From NCBI GenBank assembly GCA_030490835.1, contig CM059971.1, positions 101,126,095 through 101,190,094 on the forward strand: a stretch of DNA of 64,000 nt. The letters run 5' to 3'. The notes below the pieces were generated by a model. It was not told where the DNA came from and did not search any database. It was given only the letters and a program-made list of their open reading frames with translations. A program made the position numbers and the translations under genes. The stretch's first letter is position 1. Every line of letters starts with the position of its first letter. The stretch comes from Annona cherimola (taxonomy: Eukaryota > Streptophyta > Magnoliopsida > Magnoliales > Annonaceae). Shown piece after piece: positions 12,248 through 23,469 of this stretch.

Positions 12248-12731
12248 GGGCGAACAGAACCATTCCTCTTTTTATTTTGGGTTTAATGTGGTAGTAATTC
12301 TTACTATATATTATTCCTTATTTTGTTAACAAAAATTAGGACTTGGGAATTTTACATTTTATTTAATAAATATTTTTAGTAAATCTATTTTTAAAATTCT
12401 AATTTTTTTATTTTTACAATTTATTATGGATCTTGATAAACGAGTTTTTTGAAGGAAAACAAAATTGTATACGGAGAACGGTTTTATAAAAATTTTTATA
12501 AAAATTTATGTAAAACTTACCTTGAGTATATGGTAGATTCTAGTTTATGTAATACGGAATATGTATTTCACTTATTAGACAGTTGAATGAAATAATTGAT
12601 TAAATGATTCACATGAATCCGACGTTCTAATTAATGAGATGATAGAACTGAACTTCAAATTAACCAATTTGACCTTGCCTTAAGCTCAGGTTGCTAAGAA
12701 AGTTGTATGGAACATTGTTCGGAAAACTTAG

Positions 12732-13298
12732 AGTGTGTTTGGGAATGGATAAAACTTTTGAGGTATGTTTGATAATGGTTAAAAAATGTCAGGTTAAAAC
12801 TTTTCAATCTAAAACTTTTCACTCTCCACAACTATCATATTTTTTAATTATTTTTTCACAATTTCCTATACAACTACCCTACTTTTCAATCATTTCTACA
12901 CAACTACACACACAACTAACCTATCTATTTTAACTTTATCATCTTTACTCCTCATCATTATCTCTGTCATATCACATCATTTAACAACTTTTACTCTTCA
13001 AAACTTTTCATCAAAAGTTTTACCCATTCCCAAACACATCATTGATGAAAAGTTTTGGAGAGTAAAAGTTGTCCAATGATGTGATATGATAAGGGTAATG
13101 ATGAAGAGTAAAGATAATAAAGTTAAAATAGATAGGTTAATTGTATATGTAGTTGTGTGGAAATGATTGAAAAGTAGGGTAGTTGTATGGGAAAATGTGA
13201 AAAAATGATTAAAAAATATGATAATTATAGAGAGTGAAAAGTTTTAGATTAAAAAGTTTTAAGTTGACATTATTTCCTCATTGTCAAACACACCCTTA
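12732..13298. mobile_element. Fold-back made of two inverted family A MITEs
   Basis: A copy starting near 12759 (GGTATGTTTGATAATGG) runs into an inverted copy ending at 13298 (CATTGTCAAACACACCC). The two arms are about 260 bp and nearly complementary over their whole length. The centre lies near 13028, between CTTTTCATCAAAAG and TTGATGAAAAGTTTTGG. A further family A end, GTGTGTTTGGGAATGG, sits just outside at 12733 and pairs with CCCATTCCCAAACACA near 13025. Transcribed, the block would form a long near-perfect hairpin. Confidence 0.8.
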
Positions 13299-13527
13299 AT
13301 TAAGCAGACGATGGACAACAAAGAAATGAGCCCAACTGACAGAAGAAAAGAGCCATATAAAAAAGAGTCATATAATCTGAAAATTAACCTTCCTAAATTA
13401 AAACGCGCTATAAAAAAAATTTTAAGATCCTTGTAGCTACCTATAACACTAAAAAAATTTCTATTTCTAATTTCTACCTCTAGCAAAATATGAATGAATG
13501 ACGTGACGTTTTTTACAACGAAAGAAT
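13299..13527. other. 3' flank of the GATA gene
   Basis: AT-rich sequence that would include the 3' untranslated region of the minus-strand GATA gene. No separate feature seen. Confidence 0.4.
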
Positions 13528-14202
13528 TCAGTTATTCCTCTGCTCCCTAATCTGCATAATCTTCCTATGGCTGTTGGAGTGTAAATGGGGGACAAAGGTG
13601 GGGCTGGCCGCCGGCCGATACTCCGGAACCAGCTTCCCGGATTTGTAGCGCACGCCGCATGCATTGCACAACGTTTTCGGACCCAGAGGCCCCATCCGCC
13701 ATTGCGGCGTCTTCTCTGCTTTGCAATGGCTGCAGCACTTCCTCAACGGCAGCGCCTGCAGAGGCCATACTCTCCGAATGCGCTTGCTCCTCGATTTCCC
13801 ATGCACCCATCTTTCACTCACATCCTCCTTTTCCGCTTTTGGATCAATCCCAATTCCACCACCACATTTCTCTCTACCATTTTCTACACTGGTTGAAGTA
13901 GTAGCAGTGGACTGGTGATCTTCAAGACCATGCATCATCATCCAATGGTCACCTGCAATTGGGTGATTGAGAAAATCCAAATCATTTAAGAAGATATGAC
14001 TGTCTTCTGACGGCGCCCAGTTCGGTTCCTGAAACGGACCGTCCACGGCCACGGGGACGGGAATGGCGATGTCGTCGAGGTGGCAGCCGGCAAAACCTTC
14101 AAAAGGGCTATGGCTGCTTCTCGTAGCATCATCGCCATCTTCAAAGAAGTTTAGAACACTCTCAATATCTTCAAGCGTATGCATTGTCTTGTCGTGAGTC
14201 AT
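13528..14202 (-). CDS. GATA-type zinc finger transcription factor, class I
   Basis: A single open frame of 224 aa. Near the C-terminus it has a plant GATA finger: C157-x2-C160-x18-C179-x2-C182, with the class I signature [19 protein letters not shown]. The plant tail [20 protein letters not shown] follows. The 18-residue loop is the usual spacing for this family and differs from the 17 of most animal and fungal fingers. A basic patch (RSKRIRR, about 138-144) before the finger is a likely nuclear localisation signal. The N-terminal part is acidic and low in recognisable motifs, as usual for activation regions. It would bind GATA sites in promoters, often of light, nitrogen or hormone-responsive genes. 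The coding region is uninterrupted, whereas many class I relatives have an intron upstream of the finger. The start is the first ATG, with a GA microsatellite just upstream. Confidence 0.92.
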   Translation of the reverse strand: MTHDKTMHTLEDIESVLNFFEDGDDATRSSHSPFEGFAGCHLDDIAIPVPVAVDGPFQEPNWAPSEDSHIFLNDLDFLNHPIAGDHWMMMHGLEDHQSTATTSTSVENGREKCGGGIGIDPKAEKEDVSERWVHGKSRSKRIRRVWPLQALPLRKCCSHCKAEKTPQWRMGPLGPKTLCNACGVRYKSGKLVPEYRPAASPTFVPHLHSNSHRKIMQIREQRNN

Positions 14203-14210
14203 AACAGCGT

Positions 14211-14231
14211 GAGAGAGAGAGAGAGAGAGAG
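14211..14231. repeat. GA microsatellite in the GATA gene leader
   Basis: About ten GA units lie 9 bases upstream (on the minus strand) of the GATA start codon. In sense this reads as CT repeats in the 5' leader. Confidence 0.85.
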
Positions 14232-14562
14232 GTGGAATATTATATTTGTATTGGTACGGGTTGGAATTTGGACGGGTAGAATTGGAAGAAGATACGACGA
14301 AAGGATAAAAATAAAAGAAGGCGGGCGCCCATTTTCGTCAGTTTCGAATCCAATTCCTTTGCTGTGAAGGCTCCTCTCCCCGCGAAGATCTATAAGTCTA
14401 TTCGCATTACTATGTTGGGAAGGAAGATCCGTACTGGACCAAAATGCCTTGCGCCCGATATAGAATTCATGTGCAGCAGAATCTTCTTTGTTCTTTCTCT
14501 ACCCGTGGAAATGTCAAGAGTTTGGATTCTAGAAACTCCACTTCCATCTCACGCTCGTTCAA

Positions 14563-14875
14563 TGCACCCGGGTTTACTTCACCAATTTTTTTTAAAATTT
14601 TTTTTGAAACTTTTTCATTAAAATATTAATTTAAGTGTATTTAATATGTATATAAATTTTTTATTATTTTTGAAGATTTTTAGATTTTTTTTCGAATTTT
14701 TTAAAATCAGAATTACTAAAAATGCCACTGATTTTAAAAAATTCAAAAAAAATATAAAAATCTCCAAAAATGATAAAAAAAATTATACATATGTTAAATA
14801 CACTTAGATTAATAGTTGTATAAAAAAATTTCAAAAAATAAAAAAATGGGTGAAGTACACTCGAGTGCATGCATT
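14563..14875. mobile_element. Hairpin MITE with CACCCGGG ends (family C)
   Basis: The left end TTCAATGCACCCGGGTTTAC and the right end (on the opposite strand TTCAATGCATGCACTCGAGT) are imperfect inverted repeats. Inside, AAGTGTATTTAATATGTAT and its inverse, and AGATTTTTAGATTTTTTTTC and its inverse, make most of the element a fold-back. No clean target duplication was found. Confidence 0.65.
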
Positions 14876-14924
14876 GAACCAGCGCCCCTTCTCTTTTTCC
14901 CACCTTCACCTTGACGATGGATAG

Positions 14925-15115
14925 AAATTTATGGCATATTAAAACTCAATCATTTGTTTAGTATGTCTAAAATAAAAATTTTAATACTAGACATAAATTT
15001 TAAATTTTAGTTTAGCACTTAAATTGTTTTAAATATTATCACTTGGATAAATAACTTTATAAAATATTATTATATTCTAATATGTGTATCTTAAATATTT
15101 AAGCATCTTTCGTAC
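14925..15115. mobile_element. Fragment of a family E MITE
   Basis: Contains GTTTTAAATATTATCACTTGGATAAATAA and TATAAAATATTATTATATTCTAATATGTG words shared with the copies at 17.7, 41.4, 42.9 and 54.1 kb. The ends are missing. Confidence 0.5.
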
Positions 15116-15124
15116 AAGGCCATG

Positions 15125-15565
15125 CATGTTTTTTTTCATTTATGAGGCATGATTATATGCAATATATTATATAAATGTTTAAGTTATAATATTCATTTTT
15201 TATTTTATTTTGTTTTTTGATTTTTTCTTCATTAACTTGTTTTGCTAAGTGTATTTAATTTATATATCAAGTTTTACCATTTTAAAATATTTTTATATAT
15301 TTATTTTTTATTTTTGAAAACCATCGATTTTAGTGGTATATAGGTTATTTTAATGCCTTAAAAAACTTAATTTTTAAAAATAAAAAATAAATATGTAAAA
15401 GTATTATAAAATAAAAAAAATAGTATATAGATTAAATATACTTAGAAAAACAAGTTTATAAAGAAAAATAAAAAACGAAATAAAAATAAAATAAAAAACG
15501 AGTATTGTAACTTAAGCGTATGTATAATATATTGCATATAATCATGTATCTTCATCTACGAGGCA
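15125..15565. mobile_element. MITE with long inverted ends
   Basis: A 24-bp word starting CATGATTATATGCAATATAT at 15148 is found inverted at 15523-15546. Outside it, TATGAGGCAT and its counterpart ACGAGGCATT extend the terminal repeat less perfectly. The centre is another palindrome built on GTGTATTTAATTTATAT and its inverse. Confidence 0.7.
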
Positions 15566-15574
15566 TTGGTTTAC

Positions 15575-15860
15575 ACCAAAAACATTTTAAACTAAAAATT
15601 TTCAATCTATTTGATCAAAAAAATTTTAATTTAAAAATTTTCAATCTCTACAACTTTCTTATTTTTCTAATTATTTTTTCACTTCTTTTATATTATTATC
15701 TTACCTTTAAATCATTTTTACATAACTATGTCTATATATAAATATATATTTAACTGTACTCTTTTAATATTCATCATTATCTGTATCATATCACTTGGTT
15801 TTACTCTTATTTCAAAAATATTTACACTAAAATTTTTTTTTTTAATTTTTTTTTATGACT
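15575..15860. mobile_element. Degenerate family A MITE
   Basis: The order TTTTCAATCTCTACAACT, TTTCTAATTATTTTTTCAC, TTTTTACATAACTA, TTCATCATTATCTGTATCATATCAC and TTTACACTAAAA matches the family, with many substitutions. Confidence 0.5.
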
Positions 15861-15989
15861 TTCCAAGTACATCATGAAATTTGAAATTTATTCTCTTTGT
15901 TAAATAGATAATGCTAAATGAAATAAATGAAGTAAATTTTATTTTATTGTTAAGGTCCGAAAATTGAATAAAATTATTTTGAAGCAATT

Positions 15990-16300
15990 TTATGTAACCT
16001 AGCTATGGTACTCAAATGTATTAAAAAAACGGCTTTAAATTTATAAAGAAACGTGCGGTTTTGAAAGTTTTTGAAACTTTCGAGGGAGGGGATGTGGACG
16101 GCAGAGAAGAGAGGGTACGTACGCGGTTTCGCTTGGATGACACCTGGCAAGAGGCTATTGCTTAGACGCGAGAGGCGGACGCGTTTGCCTCTACGCGCGT
16201 GATTCACAGCTGGCATGGGTTTGCGCTTTGCACGTGACTGAGAAAGAGTCTCACGAGTCACGACTTTTTCTTTTTTTTTTAACATCGATTATCGGGTGAA
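15990..16300. other. GC-richer island, no gene recognised
   Basis: About 16060-16260 is clearly richer in G and C than its surroundings and contains several CG-rich words (ACGCGAGAGG, CTACGCGCGTG) and CACGTG at about 16231. The minus-strand frame of 103 aa across it has no known domain. It could be an orphan promoter or a relic of a gene; I cannot say. Confidence 0.3.
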
Positions 16301-17079
16301 TGTTAACAATAGGAAAAATAAGAAAATATCTTATCCTATAGAAAAGTAACCTACGCTTCTTCAAATTTCGCTATATATAATATTCAATTTTATGAATTTG
16401 TTTAAAATTAAATAACGAGCTTACTAGAATTAAAAATAAAAAATATAATCTAAATCTTCGTCCAATTTTGTACATATAAATTATGAATTTTTAAAATTAA
16501 TGATCTTTTTACGATTACAAAATAATAAAAACCAATTAACATGATGAATGTCCAACGCATTTTGAAAAAAATTCTAAAATAGATAAATGTAATTACTAGA
16601 AAAGGATAGTTTTGATACTTACATTGTAATTAGGTAATTTTCTAGTCCGGAATCTCAAAAAGATCTTTCTCCATCTATTAATGGTAATCTTTTATGTAAT
16701 TAATCGTATTCAGCTAAGTTATAGTTTTATACTTTCGAATCTAGGTGTGAATATCATTAACCCAATAAAACATATTTCTAAGAATATATCAAAATTTTTA
16801 ATTAAACATTCGTACTTCATTAATCATTATTTCTTTTTTTTGAATGGTATATACATTACATCTCAATTTTTCTTACAATCAAATCGTAGACAATTCTTAT
16901 ATGAATTATAATATGAAAGTTACAGCGGTTAATGAACCTTACTTTCATATTTTTGAATATAACAACGCATTTGCCAAATGGTCCCATTCACACCATTCCG
17001 ATCAAAATAATTTCTACCTTTTAAAGTAAATGATACTAAATAACATAATTAGGATACATTTATATAATCATCAAGATTA

Positions 17080-17160
17080 ACATACATAAAGAAAAGAAAG
17101 AGCTACACTTCTATTAAATTTCACTTTTATATAACCTCATTAATTTTTTTTTCTCTCTCT
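17080..17160. mobile_element. Terminal fragment of a family E MITE
   Basis: ACACTTCTATTAAATTTCACTTTTATATAACCTCATTAA resembles the ends of the copies at 41.4 and 54.1 kb. Only one end is visible. Confidence 0.35.
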
Positions 17161-17215
17161 TTTTTTTTTTGATTGGGTATTTATATGTTACATCTCAATT
17201 CCTCTTTTACATTAA

Positions 17216-17506
17216 GGGTGTGTTTGGTTGAGGGTAAAACTTTTGATGAAAAATTTTTGAGGTAGAAGTTGTCACATTGATAGAAAATGATGTGATATAA
17301 TAGGAGTAATGATGATAAGTAAAGAGAATAAAGTTAAAATAGATAGGTTAGTTGTATAGATAGTTGTATAGAAATGATTGAAAAGTAGGGTAGTTTGTAT
17401 AGGAAAATGTGAAAAAATAATTAAAAAATAAAGTAGTTATGGAGGGTGAAAAGTTTTAAATTGAAAAGTTTTGGTTGACATGTTTATATTCCAAACAAAC
17501 ACACCC
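17216..17506. mobile_element. Intact Tourist-like MITE with TAA target duplication
   Basis: This is the best reference copy of family A. It has ends GGGTGTGTTTGG and CAAACACACCC in inverse orientation and is flanked by TAA at 17213-17215 and 17507-17509. It is 291 bp long and non-coding. A 3-bp TAA/TTA duplication with GGGTGTG-like ends is diagnostic of the PIF/Harbinger (Tourist) group. Confidence 0.88.
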
Positions 17507-17624
17507 TAAATGAGAAACAAAGTTCCCACGCCCGGTTTCAAACTCGGATTACTTGCATAAGAAGATACGTCCTCTACTATCTATGCTAGTCACAGGTGGT
17601 ACCTCATTCATTTTCTTACTTTCA

Positions 17625-17990
17625 TGATATATAAGAGACCCTTTAATATATTGTATTTAATATTATTTATATTATTACAAAAATTCATTTCTATAATATT
17701 GTTGGGCGTTGGGCATGACCCATCTACAAATGTTTGAAATAAAAATACTAAAATAAATTGATGCTAAATATCTATTTTAAAATTATTTTTTTAACATCTA
17801 GATCGTTTAAAATATCATCACCATCTAGATCGTCTAAAATGTCATCACCACTTAGATAAATAATTTATAAAATATTATTATATTCCAATGCATATATAGA
17901 TGGATATAATCATTTTTCGTAATTGGCATATAAATATGGATTTTCGAGAAAATGTGGCCATACACGTTTTTAATTTTAATGAAAACCAAA
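17625..17990. mobile_element. Family E MITE, partial
   Basis: Shares AACATCTAGATCGT, TCACCACTTAGATAAATAA, TAAAATATTATTATATTCC and ATAATCATTTTTCGTAATT-type words with the 54.1-kb copy. An internal 30-bp unit (TCTAGATCGTYTAAAATRTCATCACC) is present twice in tandem at about 17800-17855. Confidence 0.55.
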
Positions 17991-17999
17991 CCTCTTAGC

Positions 18000-18824
18000 T
18001 GAAAAATCGATGCTAAAGGCAATGAATGAAATGAATTTTAAATGAATCATTAAGGTGAAAAAAGTGAATGAGGTAACCTCCGGCCAGGCTCATGACTAGG
18101 AAAACATTGTCTTCAAAGCGGATCCCGCTTGTATGACAAATTGAACTTTGCATAATCATGGAGCTTTTCTCAAATATACCTACTTTGTACAATTTATATC
18201 CCTCGATTTTCCCAAACACAGAACCTACATTTTCAATTAATTAGGCTAAAATGGAATTGCATTTCTTTTTAAAAAAAAAAAAACATTTCGTCAGCGACAT
18301 AGAAGGCTTAGATGTCGTTCCCATACGCCGTGGGCACTAAACGATGAATTCTCTCCTACAAATTCTAACATACTATTCTTAATTCCAGCGGGTAGAAGCC
18401 GAAAATAGCATACCAGGAGGAATGTGCCTGCGCTGACATCCCTGCCCATGCGTGATATTCATGCAAAAGTACCCTCGATGAAATACTAACCAAGATGCTG
18501 GGCGGCAGCTGCTGTTAAAGGTGGGCCAACGGCTAATCTAGTTAAGAGTACAGTAAGAGGGATCCGGTGACACCAACCGGGCACCAGCCGAGCAACAGAA
18601 AACAATACTTACTAGGCGCTGTCCTTGCATTGCAGGAAGCTGTGTCAAGCTCAAGCTCCCTGTGAACATTTTCTGAACAGTGGTAATGGTTAGCTGGATT
18701 CCGACGCTAGGAACTACAACCGTAATGTACAGTTAGAAGAAGAAGTTATCCTTGGCGGACAAAATACAGTCACAACAAAAGAATGATAGAACACAACAAA
18801 TTCATGGAGTGGCTTCTTCTACTG
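18000..18824. other. 3' flank of the PHD gene
   Basis: No gene recognised. The right part probably carries the 3' untranslated region of the minus-strand PHD gene. Moderately GC-rich sequence from 18300 to 18720 has no open frame worth noting. Confidence 0.4.
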
Positions 18825-21800
18825 CTATCTGTTCTTTCTCCTGGCAGCTGGGCCAACTGGCTGCTCTTCCGAACTCAGCTTCTCAGCTGCAGACAGGAGC
18901 ATGTCCACCGATCCAGCAGCCTCATTGTCTCTATTTGCGTTGCCCTTCCTCTGTTTCTTCAGTTGAGCCTCGTCAATCTTCAGCCTCATCTGACGCCTAG
19001 CTTTGATTTCAATTGTGCAAAACATGCAGTACCACTTCCCCTTTGGAATCGATTTCAGTGGCGGCACTGCACAGTAAATGTGGTATGCCTCATCACAACC
19101 ATCACACAGGACTATCTTGTCATCATCCTTATCAAAAAGGCAACTCCTGCACAGACAGGATGGGCAGTACCACCGAGAATGGGGACAGTCCATCTGCTTG
19201 CTTCGTAAGCACATTGAGTGGTAATACTTGTATGGGCAATGCTCATGCTCACATATCTTGAATTTCATGTTGTCCTGTTCGCCCCTTTTACAGATCTTGC
19301 ACAAGTGTGAGCTTGCACGCCCTCGGGACACATCAGGCTGTCTGCTTGCTTCCGTGCTGCTACCATCTGAGGTTTCTTCCAAGTCATTCAACAATTCAGC
19401 TATCACATCATTCCTGCACCTCCATTTTTGGACTGCAGGATCGTCAAGCCTATCACATACCTTACAGTTCCAGTGTGAGCAGTCTTCTGGGTTGTGCGTC
19501 CACCGCTTCACATTCTTACAGCAAGCAGCACAATACCAGATTTGAGGAGGATCCCCTTCGAGAGATGGTTTGATGCAGGTGATATGATACATTGCTTCAC
19601 AGCCATCACAGATAATCCTACGCTCACCATCTGCTTCAGCTGCTCCACACTGCCTGCAGGTGCACAATTTTTGTAAGCCGCAGGCCTCAGTTTGCCCTGG
19701 TTTAGTGGAGAGATTCAATTCAGAAGAAGGAAATTGTTTTGAACTGTCTACAACTGCAGAATCCCTTTGTTCAATTACAACAATCTCCTGCAATCCAAAT
19801 CAAGCAAACATTCAAAATCATTTTGCGAACCTCATTAAGGGCAGCGTACGCAGCTGCAGACTGCATGAAATGGTTAAATTTCCTGATTCAGACACCAACC
19901 ATATTGCAAACATAGGCTCCTCTAACCATATGACTAATTTTGCTTCCGATTTCAATCATATAGGATAAAATGTAAAATTCAATCAGTGTCTATGACATTG
20001 AGTAGCATCACTAAATATGATGAATCACAAAAAAAAAAAAAAGAAAATTAACATGCAGAAATTAATGGCCAAAACACCTGCCCTGCACTTCTAGGGACAT
20101 TGTAAAATTAGCAACAGAATTTTTGACAATGAGAATCAGACTAATTTTCCGGTTGAAAATACCAGTTACCTTGCCTTTTCCTTCACTTGCAACCTCCAAT
20201 TCTCCCATCTGCAAGTATGCATAAATTTGCAAATGAGCAACTGATGAGTCAGATGGTTCACACAAACAGGAGTAATTTCAGGCCTTTTCCAGTACATTAA
20301 AATGAACTCATGTATTGGTGACATTCAGAAAGCAAGCCAAAGCCAACTGATCTTCAGTCCAGGATATATATATTCTGAAAAACAGAAGTTGTTCCCAAAA
20401 TGTATAACAATCTCACCCGTTGTTGGTAGGAAGCTCGTGACATATTTGAGAGGTTTTTTGCAATATGAACCATTTCCTCGCCTATCTTTTCGAACTTCTT
20501 CCATATCTGAACAAAAGTTTTATAGGCATGAGGTATACAAACAGAGAATCTAAAATAAATACACTTGTTCCCTAATCTGAAATCTGGAAAATCCGCCAGA
20601 GCAACATTGAAAGTTTTTAATGTTGTTCAACTTGGCAGGCCTTCTAGCAGCATGAGCCAGTGAAATCAAGAAATATAACTTCAGCTAAATTTGCTTGTTG
20701 CGATATAGAAATGTTTGATCATTTTTCTTTTCCTTTTTTCTCTTTTTAAGTTTTCTGCAGCATATTGAACATGTTGATCTTGTATGATTATGACTTTAGT
20801 GTGGTTGGGTTAACAAAGTAATGAAATTATGCCTAATATTTATGCATTAGATAGTCCAGGAGGAAAGGAGAATGGACGAGAATGAACCCCGAAATGTTAC
20901 AAGAACTCCCAAAACAAATCAATAACTAACTTTCAAAAACATCATGGCACTGGGGAAATGAAATCATCATGACATTGAGCAAGCAAAACACTTACATGGT
21001 GGAATGTAATGAAAATAAAACATGATTTCTTATTATGATCTTATACTATCATGACATCTAGTGCAACCAAATAAAACATAATGAATTTATCGCGCAATCC
21101 CAATTAGTGAAGCCAATGGTGGTGGCATGATGAAGATGATGACAATAGCAGCAACAGAATGAACTCCCTTCCCTTAATGACCTACTACAGAGAGATCTTC
21201 ACTCCCTCCCACTTGACAGCCTTTTGACGACCTAACAGTAAGCCAGAACAAAATAACCAGAAACTGCATTCCAATTCGCTGGAGCATTTTATTTAGAGAA
21301 TGCATAAAGATAAAAATGAAAATGAAATTTTCCACCTCAGCTAGAGCATACTGCCTCTATTTTGAATTAGTCATCCAAAGAATTGACTCATAAGGCTGTG
21401 CATTGCCCTTGTAATTATCAGATGCATAATTCATATATGTGTGCAGTTTCAATAACTCTAGATGGCCACCCAAGCCAAGATTGCATCATTTATGAGAAGA
21501 ACATGCATTAGCAGACATACCTGCTCAATATCTGAAGCAAAAAGTTCAGATGACTGTTCATAATGCCCATTTTTCATCCTCAAGTTGATGGTACTAAAAT
21601 CCAAAAGGTTGCCAATCTTAATTCCTTGTAAATTTCCATAAAGGAAATTACATAGGAAAAGAAACTTGTCTGAAACTATAACATCAAGGAAAATACTTCG
21701 ACATTGCTCGGTGACAGCATGACCATTCGCCACACCATTTGTCGATTTCTGTGAGCCATCAAAAAAGATCCGATCGTGCTCCACCACAGCTTTTCCAGAA

Positions 21801-23433
21801 TTGTTGGATATCTCAGTTTCAATTGTTGATTCAGTACAGTTCTTGGGCACATTCCCATTCTGATATATTGGCTCCTGCAAAAAATGATTGATTTGACAAG
21901 TGCTGCAGCTAATTTCTGGGGAAAAAAAAGAAGAAGAAGAGAGAATCAGAAGATGTCCAATATTACCTTTCTATCTGCATTTTCATCTATGGCATGCCTC
22001 TTAGGCTCTCTTGTACACCTACTTTGCCTCGACGAGAGCGCATCACGGATGCAGCTCCCAATGACACCTTCACTCACATCTGATGTCTGCAATATGTTTT
22101 CCAATACACTTTTCCAGGAACCATGTAGGGAATCATTTGTACATTCCAATAGGATGGGCTGACAAGTTCTAGGAAGACCAACCACTTCATTCTGGCTGTC
22201 ATGAAATACAGTCTCATCTTTCTCCTTGGTAGTCTGAAGAAAATCATACAGCGCAAACATGTCTACCACCAATCAAATAGACACAACCAACAATACAACA
22301 TAACCGTCTTAGGCAAACCAATATCTCTTAACATACACTAAAATAAATGAACTAAGAATGCTTTACTATAGGCAAACAAAAACATAACTGCTAATGGAAC
22401 TTGGAGTTCTCAGGCATCAGGAAAGAAGCAAATACTGATATTCTACTGAGAGGGTGGCATAAGTATGCATGATATGGCAGACTTCATTGATGAGCTAGCA
22501 TACAATAGAAATTCACAGAATCAACCTATAAACCACAAAAGACAAGTGGAAACAAGAAGCTGGAATGCACCCCAAAAAGCACATTTGGACCACTCCCTTC
22601 TAAGAATGCAATGCAATCTCTCCACACATTTAAAAGAGCAAGACTGTTAGTTGGTTGGTGGGAAGGCACATCCCTTGACCAAATTTTTTTTAATTAAAAC
22701 TGTTAAGTGACTACTGACATAAAATAATAGAAGGCAATTACATTTCACCAATTATCAGAAACTACTTGTGCAGAATTAGTAATCAGGTCAGATATTGCAA
22801 AGAACCAAAAGGACCAAGTAATAAAAAAAACAATAACGCTAACTTGTAACAGAGAAGACAATAAATAATATGACTACAAGAATTTTTAATAGTAGAAATG
22901 ATACGGCAGCAAATGTGCCATGAGAAGGAACAAACAGAAAAAGATTCCAGCAATGAAACCAATTCAAGATAGAAGTCAAACATGGGTGGAGGATTTGAAA
23001 TTCCACATACTTCAGCAGGCATGAGACGCAGAAATATATATATAGATATATATATATATATATAGGGAACCGATCCTGTGCAGTCGGACTACACCGTAAT
23101 TACGGTGCAGTCCGCTGTAAAATGGACCCCACACATATTAGATTGTAATGAAACTTTATACACTCATTTATCCATATATAAATCATACTTTAGACGGTTT
23201 AGATGTTGAAAAAACCACTTTAAACTTGATATTTACATTAAACTATTTTATTACGTTGATTTTGCACCATTTTAAGATGGAGACTACACACATGTTGGAT
23301 TTGGATGAAAATTGGTATGGTAATAAAGTGAACAATTATAAATACAATGGGTGGGGTGGATTTATGGGAAATGATCAGGTGGGGCCCACAGTGCATGGAC
23401 TGCACGGTGCAGTCGCATGCACTGGATCATTTC

Positions 23434-23469
<36 letters not shown>

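Noticed and set aside
13585..13918. Several plus-strand frames of 80-103 aa across the GATA gene
   Set aside because: They are antisense shadows of the GATA coding region.
17521..17600. tRNA or SINE-like sequence (minus strand GAGTTTGAAACCGGG)
   Set aside because: It resembles a B box, but I could not pair acceptor, D and anticodon stems and no A box sits at the right distance.
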